Source of the DNA: Sphingomonas edaphi
Lineage (GTDB): Bacteria > Pseudomonadota > Alphaproteobacteria > Sphingomonadales > Sphingomonadaceae
Direction of reading: 5' to 3'
Length of the DNA: 64,000 bases
Assembly: GCF_003583725.1 (NCBI RefSeq)
Contig: NZ_QXTF01000001.1
Coordinates: 744,001-808,000, forward strand
The translations under genes were made by a program, and so were the position numbers. Position 1 is the stretch's first letter, and each line of letters opens with the position of its first letter. Positions 25,623-33,107 of this stretch are shown in pieces. The notes under the pieces are model-generated. The model was given only the letters and a program-made list of their open reading frames with translations, was not told where the DNA came from and did no database searches.

Positions 25623-27803
25623 TTACTTCTCCAGCCCGGTAAAGTGTCCTAGGAAGGCATAGACGTCGGCGGCTTCCTCGATGATCTTGCTGGTCGGCTT
25701 GCCAGACCCATGACCCGCCCGAGTCTCGATGCGTATCAGGTGCGGCTGGCCGCCGACATCCTCGGCTGCCTGCAAGGCAGCCGCATATTTGAAGCTGTGC
25801 CCCGGGACGACTCGGTCGTCGGTATCGGCAGTCGTCACCAGCACTGCCGGATATTCCGTGCCGCCCCTGATGTTGTGATAGGGCGAATAGGCATAGAGGG
25901 CGCGGAAATCCGCTTCCTTGTTGGGATAGCCATAATCGTCAACCCAATAGCGTCCAGCCGTAAACCGGTCGAAACGCAGCATGTCCATCACGCCGACCGC
26001 CGGACTTGCCGCCGCGAACAGGTCGGGCCGCTGGTTGACTACCGCTCCGACCAGAAGGCCGCCGTTGGACCCGCCGGTAATCGCGAGCTGCTTCGGCCCA
26101 GTGAAACCTTGCGCCTTCAGATATTCGCCCGCGGCTATGAAGTCGTCGAACACGTTCTGCTTGTTCTGCAACCGCCCAGCGTCGTGCCAGGCCTTGCCAT
26201 ATTCACCGCCGCCGCGAAGGTTCGCCAGCGCGAAGATTCCACCCTGCTCGACCCACGCTAACCGCGTGGGCGAAAAGGCGGGCAGGCTCGACACGTTGAA
26301 CCCACCATAGCCATGCAGCATGGTCGGCGCCGGGCCGCTCGTCCCCTTCTTGCGAACGATGAACATCGGCACCTTCGTCCCGTCCTTCGATGCATAGAAG
26401 CGCTGCTCGACAGTGAAATCGTCTGGATTGAACGCGACCTTCGGGCTGGCCCAGGCGCTCGCCTGGCCGGCCCCCACATCATAGCGATAGATCGTTGTCG
26501 GCCGATTGAAGCTGGTGAAAGCGAAGAAGGTTTCCTCGTCGTCCTGCTCCCCGCCGAATCCGGACGCGGTGCCGATGCCGGGAAGTTCGATCTTGCGAAC
26601 CAGCTTTCCGCCGAGGCCATGCACGCGTACCTCGGTTTTGGCATCAACCAGATAGGAGGTAACGAGCCGCCCGCCGATCATGGATACGCCATCGAGCGTC
26701 GCCGTATCCTCCGCAATCACCGTCCGCGCGACAGGGTTGGGCTGTGCAACGTCCATCGCCACCACCTTCATACGCGGCGCGCCGTCGTTGGTCTGGAAAT
26801 AGAAGGTCGTGTCCTTGTTGCCGACATAGCTGTAATTGTTAGTGAAGCCCTTGATCAGCGTCCGCGGCTTAGCGCCCGGCTTCCTCAGGTCGATCAAAGT
26901 GACTTCGTAGCGATCGTCCGTCCCAATCGAGCTGGTCACGACCAGCCAACGGCCGTCCTCGCTTATCGTCGGGTAATGGCCATAATCGGGATGGTCAGGG
27001 GTCGCATAAACCAGCCGGTCTTCGACCTGGGGTGTTCCCAGCTTATGGTAGTAGACGCTCTGGTTCTTGTTGAGCGACTGGAAGGTTTGGCCCGCCTCCG
27101 GCTCGGGAAAGCGAGAGTAATAAAATCCGCTGCCGTCCTTCGCCCATTCGACCCCGCCGCCGAATTTCAGCCACTTCAGTTCGTCTTCAAGCAGCTTGCC
27201 GGTCGCGACGTCCAGCACCCGGACGATGCGCCAGTCTGTTCCGCCATCCTGAATCGCATAAGCCAGAAGCTTGCCGTTGTCGCTCGGCGTCCATTCGGCC
27301 AGCGCGGTGGCACCGTCAGCGGACCAGCCATTAGGATCGATCAGCACCCTGCCTTCGCCATCGACCTTGTCGCGCACGTACAATACCGACTGATTCTGCA
27401 GGCCGTCGTTGCGGGTATAGAAATAATGCCCGCCCTTTTTCCGTGGGATTCCGAACCGCTCGTAATCGTACAGCTGCGTCATCCGCGCCTTGAATGTCTC
27501 GCGCAGCGGCAGCGTCTCGAGAAACTTATCCGTCACCTCGTTCTGGGCGGTCACCCACGACCGCACCTCCGGGTCGTTGCGGACGTCATTTTCCAGCCAG
27601 CGATAAGGATCGGCGACCTGGACGCCGAACTGGGGATCGACGAGGTAGGTGCGGCGGGTCAACGGATAAGCGATGCTTCCCTCCTTCTGTGTCGCTGCGG
27701 CGGCTTCTAAGGCCGCAAGCTCGGGCGGTGCCGGCGGAGGCGGTGGCGTGGTCATGCAGGCGCTGGTCATAAAAAGGGCGGCAAGCGTCGGACTCGAACG
27801 CAT
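25623..27803 (-). CDS. Prolyl oligopeptidase family serine peptidase (S9A)
   Basis: Cleaves short peptides after proline. The 726-aa product has an export-type N-terminus (MRSSPTLAALFMTSACM, possibly a lipoprotein although the lipobox is imperfect), the seven-blade propeller domain starting YPLTRRTYLVDPQFGVQVAD, and the alpha/beta-hydrolase domain. The catalytic Ser is in GGSNGG (about residue 579), Asp in DTDDRVVPGHS and His in RAGHGSGKPTSK (about 698). The ATG at 27803 has GGAG 10 bases upstream; earlier in-frame ATGs give an Arg-rich, non-conserved leader. Likely periplasmic peptide breakdown. Confidence 0.92.
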   Translation of the reverse strand: MRSSPTLAALFMTSACMTTPPPPPAPPELAALEAAAATQKEGSIAYPLTRRTYLVDPQFGVQVADPYRWLENDVRNDPEVRSWVTAQNEVTDKFLETLPLRETFKARMTQLYDYERFGIPRKKGGHYFYTRNDGLQNQSVLYVRDKVDGEGRVLIDPNGWSADGATALAEWTPSDNGKLLAYAIQDGGTDWRIVRVLDVATGKLLEDELKWLKFGGGVEWAKDGSGFYYSRFPEPEAGQTFQSLNKNQSVYYHKLGTPQVEDRLVYATPDHPDYGHYPTISEDGRWLVVTSSIGTDDRYEVTLIDLRKPGAKPRTLIKGFTNNYSYVGNKDTTFYFQTNDGAPRMKVVAMDVAQPNPVARTVIAEDTATLDGVSMIGGRLVTSYLVDAKTEVRVHGLGGKLVRKIELPGIGTASGFGGEQDDEETFFAFTSFNRPTTIYRYDVGAGQASAWASPKVAFNPDDFTVEQRFYASKDGTKVPMFIVRKKGTSGPAPTMLHGYGGFNVSSLPAFSPTRLAWVEQGGIFALANLRGGGEYGKAWHDAGRLQNKQNVFDDFIAAGEYLKAQGFTGPKQLAITGGSNGGLLVGAVVNQRPDLFAAASPAVGVMDMLRFDRFTAGRYWVDDYGYPNKEADFRALYAYSPYHNIRGGTEYPAVLVTTADTDDRVVPGHSFKYAAALQAAEDVGGQPHLIRIETRAGHGSGKPTSKIIEEAADVYAFLGHFTGLEK

Positions 27804-28012
27804 CAGGCAGGTCTCCGATGGCATGGGATGAGGCAAAATTGGGTTTACACGCTCGCAGCCTAGCGGCCGTGCCGCCCGTTTCAATCCGCTATTCGACGGA
27901 CGACGTTCGCGAAGAAGTACGCTCAACCTTCCGGAACCAACGGTGACCGATTTCTCAGTCCGACAAAACTGCAACTGGGGAACTCGCGCCCCGTTCCGCT
28001 GGTTTGGGCAAT

Positions 28013-28762
28013 ATGTTCCGAGATTCTAAAGCCTTGGCGGCGGTTGACGCTGAAGGGAGTGGCGCGGCCGCTCTCGCTCACCCCTTTGACATTCCCCACC
28101 GGCCGCAAGCGGACTTGGAGGCCCGGTTCCAGCAATTCGTACGCGAACGCGATTTTCCTTGCGTGGGCGCGAAGTCGGCGCTGGGGCGCGGAACGCTGAA
28201 GACAATCGTTTGCCGCTCCATTGCCAGTGCATGGGACGACCTTCGAATTCATGAAGAACTGCGCCGCTGGGCTCAATCCTATCGCCGCAAACCCGGCCTT
28301 TTCCGAAGTCTGGCTGTCATTTTCGAAGGACCGGACCACCTCGACGAAACCGCCTTTGAACAGGCATTGTGGCAGCGGATTCAGTCGGTGACCGACAAAG
28401 ATGTTTGGCGCGGGCTTCCCGCCGACGAGCGCGTGAGTTCCAATCCCGCCGATCCGCATTTTTCGCTTAGCTTTGGCGGAGAGGCATTCTTCGTCGTGGG
28501 CCTGCATCCGCAAGCTAGCCGCCCTGCCCGGCGATTCAATCACCCTGTCATGGTATTCAACCTGCACGACCAGTTCGAAACGCTTCGGGCAGAGGGCCGC
28601 TACGATAGTCTCCGCCAATCCATTCTCGAGCGCGACCGGCAGCTGGCCGGATCAATCAACCCGATGCTCGCGCGCCATGGCGAAACCAGCGAGGCGCGCC
28701 AATACAGCGGCCGGCGCATTGATGAGGGCTGGGTCTGCCCGTTTCACCGGAGCGACGGCTGA
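28013..28762 (+). CDS. YqcI/YcgG family (GntA-like) protein
   Basis: A 249-aa product with the family motif FPCVGAKSAL at residues 48-57, PHFSLSFGGEAFFVVGLHP in the middle and a CPF near the C-terminus (GWVCPFHRS). GntA, the best-studied member, is a heme-dependent N-hydroxylase of a guanidino compound in guanitoxin synthesis; most members are uncharacterised. The stop overlaps the ATG of the DUF1989 gene by one base, so the two are probably translated together. The ATG at 28013 is chosen over a TTG three codons earlier; the ribosome site is weak. Confidence 0.85.
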   Translation: MFRDSKALAAVDAEGSGAAALAHPFDIPHRPQADLEARFQQFVRERDFPCVGAKSALGRGTLKTIVCRSIASAWDDLRIHEELRRWAQSYRRKPGLFRSLAVIFEGPDHLDETAFEQALWQRIQSVTDKDVWRGLPADERVSSNPADPHFSLSFGGEAFFVVGLHPQASRPARRFNHPVMVFNLHDQFETLRAEGRYDSLRQSILERDRQLAGSINPMLARHGETSEARQYSGRRIDEGWVCPFHRSDG

Positions 28763-29352
28763 TGGGCCGCCAATCGATTCCACCGCGAAGCGGGACCGCT
28801 TTCCGCCTCTCCGCCGGTGATACGCTCTGGGTGATCGACCCCGAGGGCGTCCAGGTGGCCGATCTGCTCGCTTACAATGCGAATGACGTGAGGGAAGTCA
28901 TTTCGAACGGACGGACGTTCGATTATGCGGAAACAATCAAGCTGACGACAGGGCATGTCCTGTACAGCAACCGCTCGCGACCGATGCTGACCATTGTCGA
29001 GGACACGGTCGGCACCCACGACTTCCTGCTGACCCCTTGCAGCAAGGCGACATTCGAACATTTTTACCCTGGACAGCCGGTCCATCGCGGCTGTTTCGGC
29101 AACTTGGCAGAGGCCCTCGCCCCGTACGGCATCAGTGAGGACGACATCCCCGTCGCGTTCAACTGTTTCATGAACGTTCCAGTCGGGGCCGACGGCGCAA
29201 TCACCGTGCAACCGCCGCTCAGCAAGGCAGGGGACTTCCTGCGTCTGCGCGCGGAGATGGACTTGATCATCGGTCTGACTGCCTGTTCAGCCTATGCGAG
29301 CAACGGCGGCAGCTTCAAACCGATCGATTATGAGGTAGAACAGGCCAATTAG
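28762..29352 (+). CDS. DUF1989 / urea carboxylase-associated family protein
   Basis: A 196-aa product matching DUF1989: GDTLWVIDPEGVQVADLLAY, LLTPCSKATFEHFYPG, NCFMNVPVGADG, PPLSKAGDFLRLRAEMDLII and a final LTACSAY segment. Relatives encoded beside urea carboxylase were shown to be subunits of a carboxyguanidine deiminase, and the two TPCS/NCFMN cysteine motifs suggest a metal or catalytic site. Here there is no urea carboxylase; its partner is a YqcI/YcgG protein, pointing to processing of some guanidino or related nitrogen compound. That role is inference. Confidence 0.88.
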   Translation: MGRQSIPPRSGTAFRLSAGDTLWVIDPEGVQVADLLAYNANDVREVISNGRTFDYAETIKLTTGHVLYSNRSRPMLTIVEDTVGTHDFLLTPCSKATFEHFYPGQPVHRGCFGNLAEALAPYGISEDDIPVAFNCFMNVPVGADGAITVQPPLSKAGDFLRLRAEMDLIIGLTACSAYASNGGSFKPIDYEVEQAN

Positions 29353-29355
29353 GAA

Positions 29356-29383
29356 AAGGGCCGCAGCTTTCGCTGCGGCCCTT
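29356..29383. terminator. Bidirectional terminator between DUF1989 gene and rplQ
   Basis: Perfect stem GGGCCGCAGC / GCTGCGGCCC (29358-29367, 29372-29381) with a TTTC tetraloop, flanked by AA on the left and TTCCTT on the right, so it can end transcription from both convergent units. It starts four bases after the DUF1989 stop and lies 27 bases from the rplQ stop. Confidence 0.8.
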
Positions 29384-29409
29384 CCTTAACCCTGTGAGGC
29401 GCAAAATAT

Positions 29410-29826
29410 TTACGCTTCGACTTCTTCCTCGGTCATCACCGGACCCGAGTCCTGGCCCTTGGCCGAAACGTCGCGGTCGATGAATTCAATGATCGAGATC
29501 GGCGCAGCGTCCGAAGCGCGGATGCCGGCCTTGACGATGCGGATGTAGCCGCCGTTGCGGTCCGCATAACGCGGGCCGATAACGTCGAACAACTTCACAA
29601 GCTGCGCGTCGTCGAGCAGGCGGGCGTGTGCCAGACGGCGGTTCGACAGGCCGCCCTTCTTGGCCAGGGTCACCAGCTTCTCGACGTACGGACGAAGTTC
29701 CTTCGCCTTGGCTGTCGTAGTGGTGATCTGCTCATGCTTGATGAGCGCGGCGGCCATGTTGCGGAACAGGGACGCACGGTGGCTGGAGGTGCGCTGGAGC
29801 TTACGGCCAGCAACGCGATGACGCAT
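29410..29826 (-). CDS. rplQ: Ribosomal protein L17
   Basis: 50S protein near the exit tunnel. The 138-aa product begins [20 protein letters not shown] and contains the typical [20 protein letters not shown] and [12 protein letters not shown] segments; the acidic C-terminal tail ([13 protein letters not shown]) is typical of alphaproteobacteria. It is last in the rpsM-rpsK-rpoA-rplQ unit. Confidence 0.98.
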   Translation of the reverse strand: MRHRVAGRKLQRTSSHRASLFRNMAAALIKHEQITTTTAKAKELRPYVEKLVTLAKKGGLSNRRLAHARLLDDAQLVKLFDVIGPRYADRNGGYIRIVKAGIRASDAAPISIIEFIDRDVSAKGQDSGPVMTEEEVEA

Positions 29827-29908
29827 GATATCTTCCTTCTCGTTCGTAGAGGGGCCGTATCAGGCACCCCAATCCCGGCAGCCGTTGCGGTCGCTGCTCT
29901 TCACCGAT

Positions 29909-29928
29909 GCCCCGGCCGAAGCCGGGGC
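29909..29928 (-). other. UUCG tetraloop hairpin between rpoA and rplQ
   Basis: On the minus strand GCCCCGGC-TTCG-GCCGGGGC gives an 8-base GC-rich stem closed by a UUCG tetraloop, a very stable RNA fold, about 9 bases after the rpoA stop. There is no T-run, so termination is unlikely; it may stabilise the 3' end of rpoA mRNA or affect rplQ translation. Confidence 0.5.
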
Positions 29929-29937
29929 TGGTCCTGA

Positions 29938-31017
29938 TTAGCCCAAGAGCTCCTGTTCGAGCTTCTTGGCCATTTCCTCAATGTTTTCCGGCGGCCAGCC
30001 GGGGATGTCCATGCCGAGGCGCAGGCCCATCGAGGCAAGGACTTCCTTGATCTCGTTGAGGCTCTTGCGACCAAAGTTAGGCGTACGGAGCATCTCGGCC
30101 TCGGTCTTTTGAACCAGGTCGCCGATGTAGATGATGTTGTCGTTCTTCAGGCAGTTCGCCGACCGAACCGATAGTTCCAACTCATCCACCTTCTTGAGAA
30201 GGTAGCGGTTGAGTTGATTGGTGTCGGTGGCCGCGCCTTCGGCCGGGGCAGCGCCCATGCCGGCCGTGCCGCCGGCCATTGCTGGAGCCGCCGAGCGGAC
30301 CTGGCTGTCATCGAAATGCACAAACAGCTGAAGCTGGTCCTGCAAGATCTTGGCCGAATAGCCGAGCGCGTCTTCCGGCGTGACGGTGCCATCGGTTTCA
30401 ATCGTCAGCGTCAGCTTGTCATAATCCAGTTCCTGGCCGACGCGGGTGTTTTCCACCTTGTACGCGACCTGGCGGACCGGGCTGTACAGCGCATCGACCG
30501 GGATAAGGCCGATCGCGGCGTCGGCGGGACGGTTCGCGGCGGCAGGAACATACCCCTTACCGACGTCGGCAGTCAGTTCCATGTTGAGTGTCGCGCCATC
30601 GTCCAGGTGGCAAATGACCAGGTCCGGATTGGTGACTTCGATGTCGCCCGACGTCGCGATCTGACCGGCAGTGACTTCGCCCGGACCGGTCGCCGAAAGC
30701 TGCAGCCGCTTGGGGCCTTCGCCTTCCATCTTCAGCGCGATCTGCTTCACGTTCAAGATAATGTCGGTCACGTCCTCGCGGACACCTGCGAGGCTCGAGA
30801 ACTCATGAAGCACGCCTTCGATCTTGATCGAGGTCACCGCGGCGCCCTGCAGCGACGAGAGCAGCACGCGGCGCAGCGAGTTGCCGAGCGTCATGCCAAA
30901 GCCGCGCTCAAGCGGCTCGGCGACAAACGACGCCTTGCGGCGAACGTCGGTCCCCGGCTTGCGCTCAAGGTTGTTCGGCTTCTTGAGTTCCTGCCAGTTC
31001 TTTGCGTTGACGGCCAT
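29938..31017 (-). CDS. rpoA: RNA polymerase alpha subunit
   Basis: The 359-aa product starts [15 protein letters not shown], the normal alphaproteobacterial start, with AAGGAAG upstream; a longer in-frame opening of 27 codons is not conserved. The N-terminal assembly domain has [20 protein letters not shown], the acidic/Ala-rich linker is around residues 235-265, and the C-terminal DNA/activator-binding domain has [19 protein letters not shown] and [17 protein letters not shown]. Assigned confidently. Confidence 0.98.
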   Translation of the reverse strand: MAVNAKNWQELKKPNNLERKPGTDVRRKASFVAEPLERGFGMTLGNSLRRVLLSSLQGAAVTSIKIEGVLHEFSSLAGVREDVTDIILNVKQIALKMEGEGPKRLQLSATGPGEVTAGQIATSGDIEVTNPDLVICHLDDGATLNMELTADVGKGYVPAAANRPADAAIGLIPVDALYSPVRQVAYKVENTRVGQELDYDKLTLTIETDGTVTPEDALGYSAKILQDQLQLFVHFDDSQVRSAAPAMAGGTAGMGAAPAEGAATDTNQLNRYLLKKVDELELSVRSANCLKNDNIIYIGDLVQKTEAEMLRTPNFGRKSLNEIKEVLASMGLRLGMDIPGWPPENIEEMAKKLEQELLG

Positions 31018-31120
31018 GTTTCTTCCTTGGCAGTGGGTCCTGCGGCGTCCCGCCAAACCCGGATTTTGAACTTTTTCGCGTGTTAGAACTTCGGCCAAAG
31101 TTCTACTTTGGCCGAAACCC

Positions 31121-31510
31121 TTAGACGCGGCGGCGCTTCGACGGACGAACGCCGTTGTGCGGGATCGCGGTCACGTCGCGGATCGACGTGATCTGGAAAC
31201 CGACCGCCTGCAGCGCACGAAGCGCGCTTTCGCGGCCCGAACCCGGACCCTTAACTTCGACCTCGAGGGTGCGGACGCCGTGCTCCGCGGCCTTGCGGCC
31301 CGCGTCTTCGGCGGCAACCTGCGCCGCATACGGGGTCGACTTGCGGCTTCCCTTGAAGCCCATCATGCCGGCCGAGCTCCACGCGATGGCGTTGCCCTGA
31401 GCGTCGGTGATGGTGATCATGGTGTTGTTGAAGCTGGCGTTCACGTGCGCGACGCCGGCGGTGATGTTCTTGCGCTCGCGGCGGCGAAGGCGCTGAGGTG
31501 CTTGTGCCAT
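31121..31510 (-). CDS. rpsK: Ribosomal protein S11
   Basis: 30S platform protein. The 129-aa product contains [40 protein letters not shown] and ends [12 protein letters not shown], all standard for S11. It lies between rpsM and rpoA in the alpha-operon order. Confidence 0.98.
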   Translation of the reverse strand: MAQAPQRLRRRERKNITAGVAHVNASFNNTMITITDAQGNAIAWSSAGMMGFKGSRKSTPYAAQVAAEDAGRKAAEHGVRTLEVEVKGPGSGRESALRALQAVGFQITSIRDVTAIPHNGVRPSKRRRV

Positions 31511-31583
31511 TGGAAATCCTAAACCTTAAGCTGTGCGTTCAGCCGGATTGAGAAGAGGTAATTCGATTGTCCCCGGACAATCG

Positions 31584-31952
31584 TTACTTCTTCTTACCAG
31601 CGATCGGCTTGGCCTTGCCCTTGCGGGTGCGAGCATTGGTGTGCGTGCGCTGGCCGCGGACCGGGAGGCCCTTGCGGTGACGCAGGCCGCGATAGCAGGC
31701 GAGGTCCATGAGCCGCTTGATGTTCATCGCAGTTTCGCGGCGAAGATCGCCTTCGACGGTGTAGTCGGCGTCGATCGTCTCGCGGATGTGCAGCACTTCC
31801 TGGTCCGACAGGTCCTGGACGCGGCGTTCCGGCGCGATGCTCAGCTTTTCGGTGATTTCCTTGGCTTTGGCCTGGCCAATACCATGGATGTACTGGAGCG
31901 CGATGAGAACGCGCTTGTTGGTGGGCAGGTTGACGCCCGCAATACGTGCCAT
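31584..31952 (-). CDS. rpsM: Ribosomal protein S13
   Basis: 30S head protein contacting the 50S subunit. The 122-aa product starts [20 protein letters not shown] and has [32 protein letters not shown] and the C-terminal [11 protein letters not shown] tail. It is the first gene of this ribosomal unit here; secY and adk, often upstream of it in alphaproteobacteria, are absent, and the divergent ribF gene takes their place. Confidence 0.98.
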   Translation of the reverse strand: MARIAGVNLPTNKRVLIALQYIHGIGQAKAKEITEKLSIAPERRVQDLSDQEVLHIRETIDADYTVEGDLRRETAMNIKRLMDLACYRGLRHRKGLPVRGQRTHTNARTRKGKAKPIAGKKK

Positions 31953-32154
31953 GAACTAACTTCTCCTAGCTCCACAGGATCGCGGGCACCCGACGATCCC
32001 ATCTCAAAGCGACCACCCGATCCAACGGAAAAACGGCGCGCGCAGGGTTGCGCCGCCGTGGCCGGTAAAACGGGATGGCCGCCAGATATGGATTCGGGTG
32101 GGGAGAGTCAAGCGTCTGGACTCGGCACCGATTAGCGCTAAGCCCCTGTTCCGC

Positions 32155-33096
32155 ATGCAGCGCTTTACCCACGAAGACCCCTTCCCGCCAGCCTTGAAGG
32201 GCGCGATCGTCGCGCTCGGCAATTTCGACGGGTTCCACCTTGGCCATCAGGCGGTGGTCGGGCGAGCCGTGCAATGGGGCGCGCATGAGCGCCGGCCGGT
32301 CATCGTCGCCACCTTCGACCCGCATCCCGTCCGTCACTTCCGGCCCGAGACGCCCCCTTTTCGACTGACTACGCTGGAACAGCGCGAGCGGATGTTCGCC
32401 GCCGCCGGCGCAGATGCGATGCTCGTGTTCACCTTCGGTCCGGAGCTTGCCGCGACCACCGCGGAGCAGTTCGTGTCGGGTCTGCTAGCTGGCCGGTTCG
32501 GCGTAGCGGGGGTCGTGACCGGCGAGGACTTCACCTTCGGCAAGGCACGCGGCGGCAATGCGGAAACGCTGAAGACACTGGGCGCGGCCCACGGCATCGC
32601 GGCCGAGACTGTCGCGCCGATCCTGCTGGATGGAGTGCCGGTATCGTCCAGCCGGATCCGTGCGGCGTTGAAGGCCGGCGATCCTGGCACCGCGACCCGT
32701 CTGTTAACCCGGCCCTTTGCCGTACATTCCAAGGTCGTACATGGTGACAAACGCGGCCGCGAGCTTGGCTGGCCGACCGCCAATCTGGAACTGGGCAGCT
32801 ACCTTCGCCCCGCTTACGGCATCTACGCCGTCCGCGTCAGGCTGGACGACGGCAGCGAGCATGAGGGCGTGGCCAGCTTAGGCGTCCGGCCCATGTTCGA
32901 CCCGCCGAAGGAGTTGCTGGAAGCGGTCCTGTTTGACATCGATCGCGATCTGTACAGCCAGACGATCGAGGTGGCGCTGCATCATTATATACGGCCGGAG
33001 GCGACCTTCGACGGGCTGGAAGCACTGATGGCACAGATGGACCGCGACGCCTCCGAGGCGCGGCGACTGCTTGCCGCTGGCTCGCCCCTCGCCTAA
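32155..33096 (+). CDS. ribF: RibF, bifunctional riboflavin kinase/FAD synthetase
   Basis: Makes FMN and FAD from riboflavin. The 313-aa product has the nucleotidyltransferase motif GNFDGFHLGH near residues 22-31, FDPHPVRHF, and SSSRIRAALKAGD, followed by the riboflavin kinase domain (KRGRELGWPTANLEL, ASLGVRPMFD, VALHHYIRPE). The ATG at 32155 lacks a strong ribosome site; an upstream in-frame GTG is not conserved. It is followed after 11 bases by ileS and then lspA, a common order. Confidence 0.95.
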   Translation: MQRFTHEDPFPPALKGAIVALGNFDGFHLGHQAVVGRAVQWGAHERRPVIVATFDPHPVRHFRPETPPFRLTTLEQRERMFAAAGADAMLVFTFGPELAATTAEQFVSGLLAGRFGVAGVVTGEDFTFGKARGGNAETLKTLGAAHGIAAETVAPILLDGVPVSSSRIRAALKAGDPGTATRLLTRPFAVHSKVVHGDKRGRELGWPTANLELGSYLRPAYGIYAVRVRLDDGSEHEGVASLGVRPMFDPPKELLEAVLFDIDRDLYSQTIEVALHHYIRPEATFDGLEALMAQMDRDASEARRLLAAGSPLA

Positions 33097-33107
33097 GGCC
33101 CGCCGCG

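Noticed and set aside
26313-27710. 465-codon open frame on the plus strand opposite the prolyl oligopeptidase gene
   Set aside because: It mirrors a well-supported gene in GC-rich DNA, has no family motif and no ribosome site; a shadow frame.
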